Both the position numbers and the translations under genes were made by a program. From Ophiura sarsii (taxonomy: Eukaryota; Echinodermata; Ophiuroidea; Amphilepidida; Ophiuridae), in assembly GCA_035610835.1 (NCBI GenBank), contig CM069459.1, positions 60,420,923 to 60,484,922 on the forward strand: 64,000 nt of DNA. The letters run 5' to 3'. Position 1 is the stretch's first letter. Every line of letters starts with the position of its first letter. This document shows, in pieces, positions 51,201 to 56,033 of the stretch. Under the pieces are notes generated by a model, which worked only from the letters and a program-made list of their open reading frames with translations, searched no databases and had not been told where the DNA came from.

Positions 51201-54200
51201 CAAATTTGATTTGTACTAATCTAGGCGTATACAAATGAAATTGATTATAAATCAATTTATTTCTTTTTATTTCTTTCTTTATTTTTTATTATTTTATTTA
51301 TTTAGGCCTATTAATTTTATTATCAGACGATTTTCACTTTCGCGCGCTTAATTTTTCGCCGTAAACATGTAACTGTTTTACATCATTTTTTTTAATCACT
51401 CACATCTGGCTTCATCACGACGTTCATATAACGTTTACACAACCAAACTAATTTTTCGCCGTAAACATGTAACTGTTTTACATCATTTTTTTTAATCACT
51501 CACATCTGGCTTCATCACGACGTTCATATAACGTTTACACAACCAAACTAATTTTTCGCCGTAAACATGTAACTGTTTTACATCATTTTTTTTAATCACT
51601 CACATCTGGCTTCATCACAACGTTCATATAACGTTTACACAACCAAATTATGTTACCTGGGCTGTAATCGCTAATTTGCATATTTTACCTGGCCTTACAT
51701 GAGTCGAGTAAATTGTGGAAATAGCTCATTAGCATAATTTCAATGGGACAAAAATTAGTACCGGTGCTCGTTTGTACCCTTTAAATTATGGTAATGAGCT
51801 AATTTGCACCTTGTATTTATTTAAACCCATTTAAAAAAAAATTAAGTCGATATATTACATTTAACAGCTTTTAACACCATAGAAAGTATTTTGATATGTA
51901 TACGTAAGTTCTCATATGTATGGTTGAAGACAAATCATTGTTCACTAATGCCATATACATTGTGCAAGAACATACACATGAAAAGGTCAAGGCCCCTGCA
52001 GCCCGCCCCTTCTATAATACCACTACCATTCCCTGGTTGACATGGTGTAACTAACCGAATTTGATGAAATCTTTTTAAACGTTTGAGATAACGTTGTGAA
52101 AACGTTCAAGACTAACGTTCATACAACATAAAAATGTATCGACAAATAAACGTTCTTTGAACGTTTAATCATAACGTTCCAAGAACGAAAGTGAAACGTT
52201 GTCACGACGTTCCAACAACGTAATAAATAGGTTATAAAAACGTCATTTGGACGTAATGGTATAACTAACAGAATTTGAAGAAAGTTTTTTAAACGTTTGG
52301 GACGTTGTTATAACGTTGTGAAAACGTTCAAGACTAACATTCATAAGACGTAAAAATGTGTCGACAAATAAACGTTCTGCTAACGTTTTCTAACGTTTTT
52401 AACGTTCTTCTAACGTTTGATCACAACGTTCTAAAAACGAAAGTGAAACGTTGTCATGGCGTTCCAACAACGTAATATGGTTAGCTGGTCCCCAACCTCT
52501 TTGTACATGTAATTTCTGGAGACCTGACAACCCACAAATGGCAGTCCTCAACCTCATTATACTGGCAATTTCTGGAGATCTGGACAAATGTTTGTATACT
52601 TGAAATTCTCCGCAAGTGCCAACGATGACCAACCCCTTCGATAACAACCCCTCGTGAAAACGACGCCGAGTATCATACTCCCGTGTCTGTGTATGACTTA
52701 TAATCTGTTGTCCCTGATGATAAGCACAGACATTTACATTGTTAAAGTCGTACAGGTACGTGCATCCTTAACATGAAATTGATGTTACAACAAATGTATA
52801 CACAATTATAAAGTAACGCGTCTTCAATATGCCCTAGGGATTGGCGACACATGTCGATTTGTTTCCATTTCAGATTTACTTTATGGGAACAAAAACATCG
52901 ATTTTCTCTTCGCATTTTGACCCAGTAATTAATGTTGTGCTCCTATGCGCAAACCTGATAACACATTGTAGGGTTCATATCCCGGGGGGGGGGGGGGGGG
53001 GGGGTCTTTCGCCAAAATCGTACGTGGATGTGCCTGCCGGACTTCGAAAATGTGACTTTCTCTATACTTATTTTTTGGCCAATTTCCCACCATTCAATAT
53101 ACCAATTTTGTTAGAAAAACACCCAGTTTTGCACAAATTGGGCGCTTTTTACAACAAAATGCCTAAAAATACACCCAATGTATGCCAATTGGGCGCTTTG
53201 GTGCGTGATGAAAGCCACCCCATCGCTATACCAATTTTTGCGAAAAGGCACCCCAAAAGGCAGGCACATACGTATACCATATAAATGTGGGAATCCACCC
53301 CGGGGTTCAGTCAATAGTTAGGTCACCCAGGCCCTATATGAAAGCTATGGAGATTGTTAAACGGGGTCAGTCGTCACAAACATGCACAAACACAATAGTA
53401 AAACGACCTTGCTATTGTCATGCTATTGTCAACACTCCCTACACAGAGGTCTGCAGTGCAAATCTGTACGATTTTCGCCATGTAATGTCTATGGCAGATA
53501 TCATTCCGTGGTATAAAGCTATGAGGTTTCCGTGGTCTTCGCTATCTCCAAGCAGATAGAGCAATACGTACATGGACTTTTTTGTAGACGATGGTTCATT
53601 TCATGATTTGGCGAGGTTTAGAATGAGTTAGGATTCCTGTAATTTTGAAGACCACGGATTTTCAAAACGTGAATTTTCTGACATTGTACGACATAAATTT
53701 GGTCACCAAACGTGTTTAAAACTATACATTTTACCGTTCTGCAGATGTTATTGACCCTCCTCTAAAAATCTTCATGATTTTTAACACGTTTTTTAGTTTT
53801 TGAGATGCCCAAATAGACCATTTTCCGAAGCTATTTCTAGCAAATATTGCAGTCACTAAGACTCCATTGTTTTCTTGCGTATAACAAAATATGACATGCA
53901 GCGTGACCTCCCTACTGGCTGGGGTTCATATGCACTGACAACATACACTGGCACTCATAAGTATTACCGCAGTGAATATATCCTAGAAATTCCATCTTCT
54001 ATGAACAAACCATTGATGATTTTCACTAGTAATGACATTCTATGTCTGCATTATATAGTTCTTCTTCATAAATTCATGTTTGTTGTATGTTATGTTCATC
54101 AGATTGTCGACAAAACCCTATAAATTGAGACAAGTCTAAAGCTATACAGTGAAATCCCATAGACATTTTACTCATTATATATTCATGAGCTCATTATCGC

Positions 54201-55815
54201 CGTGTAACGCCATGGGATATCCTTACTTGCGAAAATCATCTCCAACAAATCATTAGTTTTACATTATTTTATAAAATCTCAGCACGTATAGTTATTATGC
54301 CAGGGACTTCCAATACTCATTAATACCTAGAACTCGGCTCATGTTTTGAAAAGGTTACTGGAATCTTCCAGAAAAGCTAATATTTCGAGACATAACTTTA
54401 TTAAAGTTTTGGTTGTAGAAGGATAACTGTCGCGTAATGGGAACCAGCCAATTTTCTTTTTAATAACTTGCAGCAGCAATACATTATTTTGAATTGACTT
54501 GTTCAACTCTTTTGTTAGACTTGAATCGATCACCCTTTTAGTGCATTCTTTTACGAATGGGAGTTGACTGTTATAATGTGAAAGATAGAGATATCGCCCA
54601 ATTAAACACATCTGAAAATAAGTACGCGTTCGTCTAGTACGGTGGTGTATACATGTAATCTGTTGGGCTATGTTGCTTCACATAAATATGGCACAACTGA
54701 GAGACCGACTGACTGACCTTCGTAAAAATGTTACAATGACTGTCTTGCATGAATGCAAATCATTGTCGCGGTAATTTTAAAACCGGCTACATGTAGGCAT
54801 GTGTGCTGCCTCGCGTAAAATACAAACAATCTGCGTGGTTCTCTGTCGCATTTTCGAACACTGATTTTCAAACCAAAATATTTAAATTGTCTTTTAAATG
54901 TCAGGATTTTCTTGGAAATTCAAATTACTTCCTCATCAAATTACCATGTTTTAGGCATTTATAAGTACTGGGCATCCTTTATAGGATATTGCATTTGTGA
55001 ATTTAGCAATTAATTGTTAAAGCACTGACTTTTTACAAAGAAGGTATAGGTAAGAGAGAATTTTCCCATAGCGTTACAATGGCGATAATGAGCTCATGAA
55101 TATATAATGAGGCAAATGTCTATGGGATTTCACTGTGTAGCTTTAGACTGGTCTCAATTTATAGGGTTTAGTCAAAATCTGATGAACACAACATACAACA
55201 AACATGAATTTATGAAGAACAACTATGTAATGCAGACATACACTGTTGATACTAGTGAAAATAATCAATAGTTTGTTCATAGAAGATGGAATTTCTAGGG
55301 TATGTTCCCTGCGGTAATACTTATGAGTGCCAGTGTATTTTGTATACGTGTGTTCCCAGTTTGACAGTCAACGTTCGATGAAATCAACAATCTATCATTG
55401 TCTACATTGTCATTAGTGAATGGTTTCCCATGAGAGAAATCAATATTGTTTGCATTTTAGTGAGTGGAATATTATCAGTAGCTTGTCTGTGCATCGTTAA
55501 TCGCCCCGATCAGTTGTCATCTGAGAAATGGGAACATTTATTTAAGTTGAATATGTCTGTGTTTTATTTCTATAGTTGGATGGCACAAAACAATGGGTAC
55601 TGAGAGAGCCGTGCATCACGATCGGTAATCCTCGGGGAGGACCTAGCGTCACTGGCGTCACTTGCGAATCGATACTGGGAGCGCGAACTCATGGATTGTA
55701 CGTGTACAACGTGGATGCTATATTAGATGCTATCAATGAAGGTTTCTTACCAGAGTCATTGCGTAGACCTACACTCGTAAACGTACAGGTTGAAAGTTGT
55801 TTAACAACATATTAG
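19929..55815 (+). CDS. Gene 2: secreted EGF-HYR4 precursor with basic cleavage site and neurotrophin/Spaetzle-like C-terminus
   Basis: Nine exons: 19929-19989, 30710-30829, 33732-33989, 35620-35868, 41109-41375, 45975-46223, 48071-48123, 49734-50027 and 55576-55815. They sum to 1,791 nt, exactly 597 codons with stop. Predicted protein, 596 residues: signal peptide 1 to about 19; EGF about 22-60; HYR domains about 61-146, 147-229, 230-318 and 319-401; linker about 402-419; prodomain 420-481; RSPRR 482-486; C-terminal domain 487-596 with cysteines at 493, 530, 547 and 592. All introns up to the linker are phase 1, as usual for shuffled extracellular modules. The last two are phase 0. HYR is a known Ig-like adhesive module. 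The growth-factor identity is my inference from spacing and short motifs. Gene 1 is a tandem paralogue. Confidence 0.75.
20143..20265. mobile_element. TTAA MITE, short copy
   Basis: Starts CTAACACTTCTACGCGGCTT and ends GTTAAAGTGTTAA. It shares the interior AACTGATTTTCTGAAACCTT with the copies at 18212 and 22754, but lacks their central portion. Confidence 0.5.
20620..22680. repeat. TAGCTAATATAAGCTATT-type array with ~463-bp higher-order period
   Basis: Short variants of TAGCTAATATAAGCTATTGG repeat irregularly. On top lies a longer period: the marker GCGATATGATAGTTCGATTT recurs near 21055, 21518 and 21981, with a shorter version near 22447, about 463 bp apart. The first 400 bp are more diverged than the rest. 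Confidence 0.85.
22754..23000. mobile_element. TTAA MITE, copy 2
   Basis: Ends TTAACGCTTTCCACGCGGCT and (reverse complement) TTAACACTTTCCACGCGACA, TTAA on both sides, 247 bp. It is the same family as 18212-18463 and is inserted between the two satellite arrays. A truncated copy (TACTTTCTACGCGGCC) sits at about 23250-23330, cut off by the next array. Confidence 0.7.
23340..27465. repeat. 92-95-bp satellite, about 43 copies, with 1,840-bp higher-order repeat
   Basis: Unit: ATAGCCCATTAGCAGATAGG then GGTAGCTAATATAAGCTAAC, GGGTTGTGATAGCTGATAGC, TCAATAGCTACG and an A-rich spacer of variable length. Copies are nearly identical in the middle and more diverged at the left edge. Rare variants recur exactly 1,840 bp apart: GCAGATAGCG at 24371 and 26211, GGGTAACTAA at 24481 and 26321, AGGGGAACAA at 25251 and 27091. 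A block of about 20 units was therefore duplicated. The unit shares the TAGCTAATATAAGCTA core with the neighbouring array, so both probably have one origin. Confidence 0.95.
27466..28139. other. Right flank of the satellite inside the 9.1-kb segment
   Basis: The satellite fades out by 27510. Then comes AT-rich DNA with an inverted pair AGTTATGCTCTAA / TTAGAGCATAACT (about 27660-27720). Overlapping frames at 27912-28323 show no domain. Confidence 0.45.
28140..28214 (+). repeat. tRNA-like / SINE head with pol III terminator
   Basis: CCCCGGTTCGATCCCCAG is a strong B box and T-arm. The ends TGCCGTGGCGTGG and CCACGCACGGCA pair into a long acceptor-like stem. A run of nine T follows at about 28223. 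The A box is poor and no proper cloverleaf forms, so a tRNA-derived SINE head or decayed tRNA is likelier than a working tRNA. Confidence 0.4.
28225..29600. other. Right part of the 9.1-kb segment, no gene recognised
   Basis: AT-rich. A short stretch (ACCAAATTGCATGAATGGA near 28432) recurs at about 48617, so some of it is dispersed repeat. Nothing coding seen. Confidence 0.45.
29946..30106. repeat. ~18-bp tandem repeat CGCACGGTCACAAAATT
   Basis: About eight imperfect copies of TTCGCACGGTCACAAAA. Related CACGGTCACAAAATT sequence follows the G runs at 45560-45625, and a weaker version is at 37340-37390. It is therefore part of a dispersed family associated with G-rich tracts. The frames on both strands here are repeat artefacts. 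Confidence 0.8.
30226..30264. repeat. 39-nt G run
   Basis: Uninterrupted G run preceded by two copies of GCGAATTTAGCGTCCCGGTA. Frames reading poly-glycine through it are spurious. Confidence 0.95.
30572..30690. repeat. GAT/GAC trinucleotide-rich stretch
   Basis: Degenerate (GATGAY)n microsatellite just upstream of the EGF exon acceptor. Confidence 0.7.
30710..30829 (+). CDS. Gene 2 exon 2, EGF-like domain
   Basis: A 40-codon phase 1-1 exon between TTTTTTCAG and GTAAGG. It has six cysteines in EGF order: LC-DMQP-C-ENGGI-C, then YF-C-D-C, ending YTGHN-C. The NGG and YTG.NC motifs are typical. There is no calcium-binding D-x-D/N-E start, so it is a non-calcium EGF. It directly follows the signal peptide in the spliced product. 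Confidence 0.88.
30830..31596. other. Gene 2 intron 2, left part
   Basis: Holds a 26-nt G run (30945-30970) and a 115-residue + strand frame (31147-31494) without a recognised domain. The phrase CGTGGCCCTGACCCCTGTC at about 31375 recurs at about 31757, bracketing the tRNA-like sequence. Confidence 0.5.
31597..31680 (+). tRNA. tRNA-Ser-like gene or pseudogene (anticodon position AGT)
   Basis: 84 nt with A box TGGCCGAGCGGTTACGG, anticodon arm TGGA-CTAGTAA-TCCA, a long variable arm and B box GGTTCGAATCC, then TTTT at 31681. Acceptor arm GTAGTTA pairs with TGAATAC apart from one mismatch. Overall it is like a serine tRNA, but the anticodon position reads AGT and the T stem is poorly paired. It is therefore probably a decayed tRNA or the head of a SINE. 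Confidence 0.5.
31690..32917. other. Gene 2 intron 2, right part, no feature recognised
   Basis: AT-rich; short frames at 32034-32249 (minus) and 32578-32766 (plus) have no recognisable content. Confidence 0.45.
32918..33132. mobile_element. TTAA MITE, copy 3 (diverged)
   Basis: Left TTAACGCTTTCCACGCGGCT, right GCCGCACGGACGGCGTTAA. 215 bp, same family as 18212-18463, with a damaged right end. Confidence 0.6.
33302..33532. mobile_element. Second TTAA-bounded MITE family
   Basis: Left TTAACACTTTTGGACCTGTG then ATTTTGACATTTCGCCGG. The reverse complement of the right end gives TTAACATATTTTGACCTGTG then ATTTGATATTTCGCCGG. TIR about 60 bp, TTAA at both borders, 231 bp, non-coding. The sequence differs from the CACGCGGC family. 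Confidence 0.65.
33732..33989 (+). CDS. Gene 2 exon 3, HYR domain 1
   Basis: An 86-codon phase 1-1 exon between AACTTTTCAG and GTATGT. Signature: TTPPVLICPEDQQVDVV at the start, VSYPPASATDYNGD in the middle, YDIPSGSIFNLG, VRVTAVDSNNNRASCTFTI at the end. Both HYR cysteines are present. This is the most canonical HYR of the gene. Confidence 0.92.
34470..34883 (-). pseudogene. Retrotransposon C-terminal fragment (Penelope-like type)
   Basis: A minus-strand frame of 137 residues whose second half reads NKPAITDHVVDINHVINWDE, then ANIVGKETDRYKRWVKEAIE, then IRK and MNRDEG. This string is typical of the C-terminal part (GIY-YIG endonuclease region) of Penelope-like and related reverse-transcriptase proteins in animals. 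No polymerase core is nearby, so this is a 3' fragment left in the intron. Frames on the opposite strand (34527-34859) are its shadows. Confidence 0.55.
35128..35162. repeat. (TTGG)n microsatellite
   Basis: About eight perfect TTGG units in gene 2 intron 3. Confidence 0.95.
35620..35868 (+). CDS. Gene 2 exon 4, HYR domain 2
   Basis: An 83-codon phase 1-1 exon between TTGTACAG and GTAAGT. DTTPPTVTCPPTQTVTATGQ opens it; then VNYQPAMATDNSGQ, a shortened SKQTNSAFMIGTT, and TVVAIDFSGNRAECTFNVFI. Both cysteines are kept. The usual Y.PPSG turn is replaced by YSKQTNS. Confidence 0.9.
35930..36110 (+). pseudogene. Possible dead HYR exon
   Basis: Just 60 bp after HYR 2, one frame reads RVIVCYCGTSNLYPGQTPRY then TEPASG, recalling the VTCP...PGQ...Y.EPA opening of HYR domains. 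The next segment reads GGRAAAVPIGTT then SGYDIA in a shifted frame with a stop. There is no credible donor. It may be a frameshifted, decayed HYR copy. It is short and could be coincidence. Confidence 0.3.
36111..37190. other. Gene 2 intron 4, left part
   Basis: Contains a possible T-arm-like sequence (CGGGTTCAATTCCCGA near 36570). The segment 36605-36720 is an inverted relative of 38630-38745 (shared GTGTTGGGCGGTATCGCGC). Confidence 0.45.
37195..38250. repeat. G-rich dispersed repeat with internal ~240-bp duplication
   Basis: Begins GTGGCGTACCTGACC, passes a GGGGTGGGGGAGGGGGGTC tract, and has two related blocks (about 37599-37751 and 37839-37984) that share CTCGAACAGGGGG, GTCTGAGG and CATTTGGTG. 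It ends near a C run (38154-38166). The style matches the G-rich dispersed repeats at 29690-30270 and 45470-45810. Confidence 0.55.
38630..38745. repeat. Inverted partner of 36605-36720
   Basis: The reverse complement shares TTCCCTAGTGTTGGGCGGTA then TCGCGC, GATGTTGGTAC and TAGTTTTACGCTA with 36605-36720. The overlapping frames here (38360-38755 plus, 38500-38877 minus) have no recognised domain. Confidence 0.55.
38853..39953 (+). mobile_element. Degenerate mariner-type transposon
   Basis: Perfect TIRs CAGGGTGTCCCAAAAGTCTA then TGCACG at both ends, TA duplications (38851-38852 and 39954-39955), 1,101 bp. Inside, 39228-39458 encodes a helix-turn-helix start typical of Tc1/mariner-group transposases (VYSIDTRLQIVCFY, then QQKFRKHFKAKRAPERIFIL, then FLNTG). 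A frameshift near 39410 moves the reading to the 39401 frame (GRKKTGRSTSHIDVIRHAVA). The DDE catalytic part is absent, so the element cannot move by itself. Confidence 0.75.
39228..39595 (+). pseudogene. Transposase N-terminal fragment, frameshifted
   Basis: About 60 residues of DNA-binding helix-turn-helix, then a frameshift, then about 30 residues resembling the GRP linker and the start of the second helix-turn-helix. The remainder of a roughly 340-residue transposase is lost. It lies inside the TIR element at 38853-39953 in the same orientation. Confidence 0.6.
39956..41108. other. Gene 2 intron 4, right part
   Basis: AT-rich. Two loosely similar blocks near 40440-40640 and 40650-40870 share AAAACGGG/AAAATGGG, TTTGAATTTGAAT and GGACAG motifs, suggesting an old tandem duplication. 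No gene. Confidence 0.4.
41109..41375 (+). CDS. Gene 2 exon 5, HYR domain 3
   Basis: An 89-codon phase 1-1 exon between TTCTGTAG and GTAAGA. ILKCPPNQVTYLQPG opens it; then VFYPPATVTGHNARP, GDIFNIGTTIVTVSV and EQCTFTVTVLP. Both HYR cysteines are present, plus an extra one in IWYCPRSGD, where other copies have Y.IPSG. This is the longest HYR of the gene. Confidence 0.9.
41400..43240. repeat. GGTCA-rich repeat field, left block
   Basis: About three direct copies of a 250-280-bp unit (marker GTCACTAGGGGTCATTGACC near 41610, 41860 and 42140), followed by copies in the opposite orientation (markers CAATGACCCCTAGTGACCCC and GACCCCTTGTTGACCTTTGA near 42480-43190). Another copy of the reversed unit lies at 44205-44390. 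The sequence is saturated with GGTCA/TGACC pentamers. Confidence 0.75.
42240..42480 (-). mobile_element. LINE 3' tail-like sequence
   Basis: On the minus strand, GAATTTCCCTGTTTGGGATT then AATAAAGTATAAATGAAATG resembles the conserved 3' end of Rex1/L2-like LINEs (a GAATTTCCC..GGGATCAATAAAGT type tail). It is inserted among the GGTCA-rich repeats. Confidence 0.4.
43250..43409. repeat. Foldback element, ~50-bp inner arms
   Basis: Arms about 43271-43322 and 43335-43386 pair (GATACACAAAGATATTGGTC against GACCAATATATTTGTGTATC; GTTTTAAAAAATATTGTGC against GCACAATATTTTTAAAAC). Outer similarity extends to ATAAAATCGGA / TCCGATTTTAT. Confidence 0.8.
43699..43784. repeat. Perfect hairpin, 39-bp arms, 8-nt loop
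   Basis: Arm 43699-43737 (TTACATTACAAGTTACAGTA...GATCGCC) is an exact reverse complement of 43746-43784, with loop TAAAAAAT. No mismatch seen. It lies about 290 bp after the preceding foldback. Confidence 0.95.
44205..44395. repeat. GGTCA-rich repeat, detached reversed copy
   Basis: Repeats the block at 42690-42850 and 43000-43140, for example CCTATATGCACATGGTCATA, almost without change. Confidence 0.8.
44319..44651 (-). pseudogene. LINE reverse-transcriptase C-terminal fragment
   Basis: A minus-strand frame of 110 residues containing DVNHPLYERLSNHLIDRSGR then MRVPSAMTNRY. This matches the tail of many LINE ORF2 proteins (HPL......SGR.RVP...TNRY..SF.P), C-terminal to the polymerase. The polymerase core is missing, so it is a 5'-truncated relic. 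Its end overlaps the GGTCA-rich repeat, which may be this LINE's 3' untranslated region. A short hairpin ATTGGCT...AGCCAAT is at about 44433. Confidence 0.55.
44870..45420. repeat. GGTCA-rich repeat field, right block
   Basis: Two further diverged copies of the 250-280-bp unit in the forward orientation (markers TCACTAGGGGTCAAAATGTA, then GTGACATGTCAAATGGGACC near 45175). Confidence 0.65.
45470..45810. repeat. G-rich dispersed repeat (GTGGCGTAGCTAGG type)
   Basis: Starts GTGGCGTAGCTAGGATTTTT, contains two G runs (45490-45504 and 45546-45560), then the CACGGTCACAAAATT family sequence. Relatives lie at 29690-30270 and 37195-37560. Confidence 0.6.
45975..46223 (+). CDS. Gene 2 exon 6, HYR domain 4
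   Basis: An 83-codon phase 1-1 exon between TTTGTAG and GTAATGAC. NEIIITCPPFTVVREQDSGS opens it; then VVNYPPNATAVGGQGHITLS, YSIPSGSTFSLGK, and SIGGMSQCTFCVYVLFE. It is strikingly close to the gene 1 HYR (5627-5869). An extra cysteine appears in CTFCV. The start of the following intron is also conserved between the two genes. Confidence 0.92.
46224..48070. other. Gene 2 intron 6, no feature recognised
   Basis: AT-rich with two small inverted pairs (AAGTCGACAT.../ATGTCGACTT near 47950-47990; AACGGCTCTTTT repeated at 46515 and 46616). No gene. Confidence 0.5.
48071..48123 (+). CDS. Gene 2 exon 7, linker
   Basis: A 53-nt exon, phase 1 to 0, between TTTTTAATAG and GTAAAT. It encodes SDECPDFADNLRLTDNQ after the split codon. 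Conserved with gene 1 exon 7875-7921, including the cysteine and the DNQ end. Confidence 0.72.
48281..48303. repeat. 23-nt G run
   Basis: Preceded by a shorter G run at about 48221-48231, both in gene 2 intron 7 within a related G-rich block. Confidence 0.9.
48857..49492. mobile_element. TIR element of the CAGGGTGTRTGAAAAAA type
   Basis: Left end CAGGGTGTATGAAAAAAGG. The reverse complement of the right end is TATGGGTGTGTCAAAAAATA. About 640 bp with TA outside. The right half is clearly related, inverted, to 63676-64000 (shared TGTTCAGCAATCTTTAATGT, TTTTCATGT and TAATTGAACATA). No transposase seen. Confidence 0.5.
49734..50027 (+). CDS. Gene 2 exon 8: prodomain, RSPRR site, start of the C-terminal domain
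   Basis: A 98-codon phase 0-0 exon between ATCAAACAG and GTACGT. Residues 1-60 are the prodomain (TLIRDLKNDPNLLLQP, FELSEEQ, one cysteine in NQCY). RSPRR at 63-67 is a basic site, weaker than gene 1's RKRR but still of the R-x-x-R form. Then come SRVCEPKTDYNSLTLAISTE and NNIVQVVQ. The upstream intron also aligns with gene 1 (ACGAATTACAGGTTTAGCGT), so the duplication included introns. Confidence 0.85.
50340..50496. repeat. ~60-bp tandem repeat split by a transposon
   Basis: Units with AATTTCCGGAAACCCGACAA and CCCCAACCTCATTGTACATG types occur at 50345-50495 and resume at 52499-52590, so the element between them landed inside this array. Confidence 0.65.
50498..52498. mobile_element. 2.0-kb TIR element filled with AACGTT motifs
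   Basis: Ends CCAGCAAACACAGAACG and (reverse complement) CCAGCTAACCATATTACG. Both halves are crowded with the palindrome AACGTT in irregular arrays. Inside are three copies of a 100-bp unit (51349-51640, marker TTTTTCGCCGTAAACATGTA) and two copies of a roughly 215-bp unit (from about 52050 and 52265). No transposase. It lies in gene 2 intron 8 and helps explain why that intron is 5.5 kb against 0.75 kb in gene 1. Confidence 0.6.
52620..52755 (+). pseudogene. Decayed duplicate of the C-terminal-domain exon
   Basis: Aligns with the last 130 bp of exon 8: GTGACCAACCCCTCGCG-like opening, ATCATACTCCCGTGT, TATAATCTGTTGTCCCTG, GATAAGCACAGAC, ATTGTTAAAGTCGTACAG, then the same donor GTACGTG and similar intron sequence. 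It has an in-frame TGA after CCCTCG and small deletions, and the 5' part is missing. It is an exon-plus-intron duplicate, not a processed copy, and is unlikely to be spliced. Confidence 0.75.
52984..53290. repeat. G run followed by degenerate CCAATTTTG-type repeat
   Basis: A 21-nt G run (52984-53004), then loosely repeating CACCCAGTTTTGCACAAATT and CCAATTGGGCGCTTT phrases. The + strand frame at 52841-53284 runs through it and carries no recognised domain. Confidence 0.5.
53937..55347. mobile_element. 1.4-kb foldback element with ~280-bp arms
   Basis: Left arm 53937-54216 and right arm 55065-55347 are inverted copies (ATACACTGGCACTCATAAGT then ATTACCGC at the outer ends; GAGCTCATTATCGCC at the inner ends), about 85-90% alike by eye. 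The 850-bp centre has no coding sequence. Inserted in gene 2 intron 8. Confidence 0.75.
55576..55815 (+). CDS. Gene 2 exon 9, end of the C-terminal domain
   Basis: 79 codons plus TAG, phase 0, after TTTCTATAG. LDGTKQWVLREPC, then VTC, ARTHGLYVYNVDAIL, LVNVQVESC and LTTY. Within the whole mature domain the cysteine spacing is C-36-C-16-C-44-C. That matches cysteines 1, 2, 3 and one of the final pair of neurotrophins, with cysteine 4 replaced (GLYVYN where neurotrophins have SYC). Two codons longer than the gene 1 exon. Confidence 0.85.
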   Translation: MDGTKQWVLREPCITIGNPRGGPSVTGVTCESILGARTHGLYVYNVDAILDAINEGFLPESLRRPTLVNVQVESCLTTY

Positions 55816-56033
55816 AGGACTAATCTGTAAATCTGGACATTGAACCCTACTTGCTGCTGAATTCCCAGCCTTTACTTCAGTATAGGAATTCTGCAACATT
55901 CTGCCAGAGAAAGCTTTGTAAAACAACTTTTGACAACTACCGGCTCATCGCTATAGGGGCGTGATACACTGAATCAAGCAGGTGCAGACTGGGCAGAAGC
56001 ATAGTTCCTCGTTACTTACACTACACTATATTA
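55816..56033. other. 3' flank of gene 2
   Basis: No AATAAA within the first 200 bp. The untranslated region probably runs into the TIR element that starts at 56034. Confidence 0.4.

Noticed and set aside
52841..53284. 147-residue + strand frame.
   Set aside because: Passes through a 21-nt G run and a degenerate repeat; lies in gene 2 intron 8 with no splice support.
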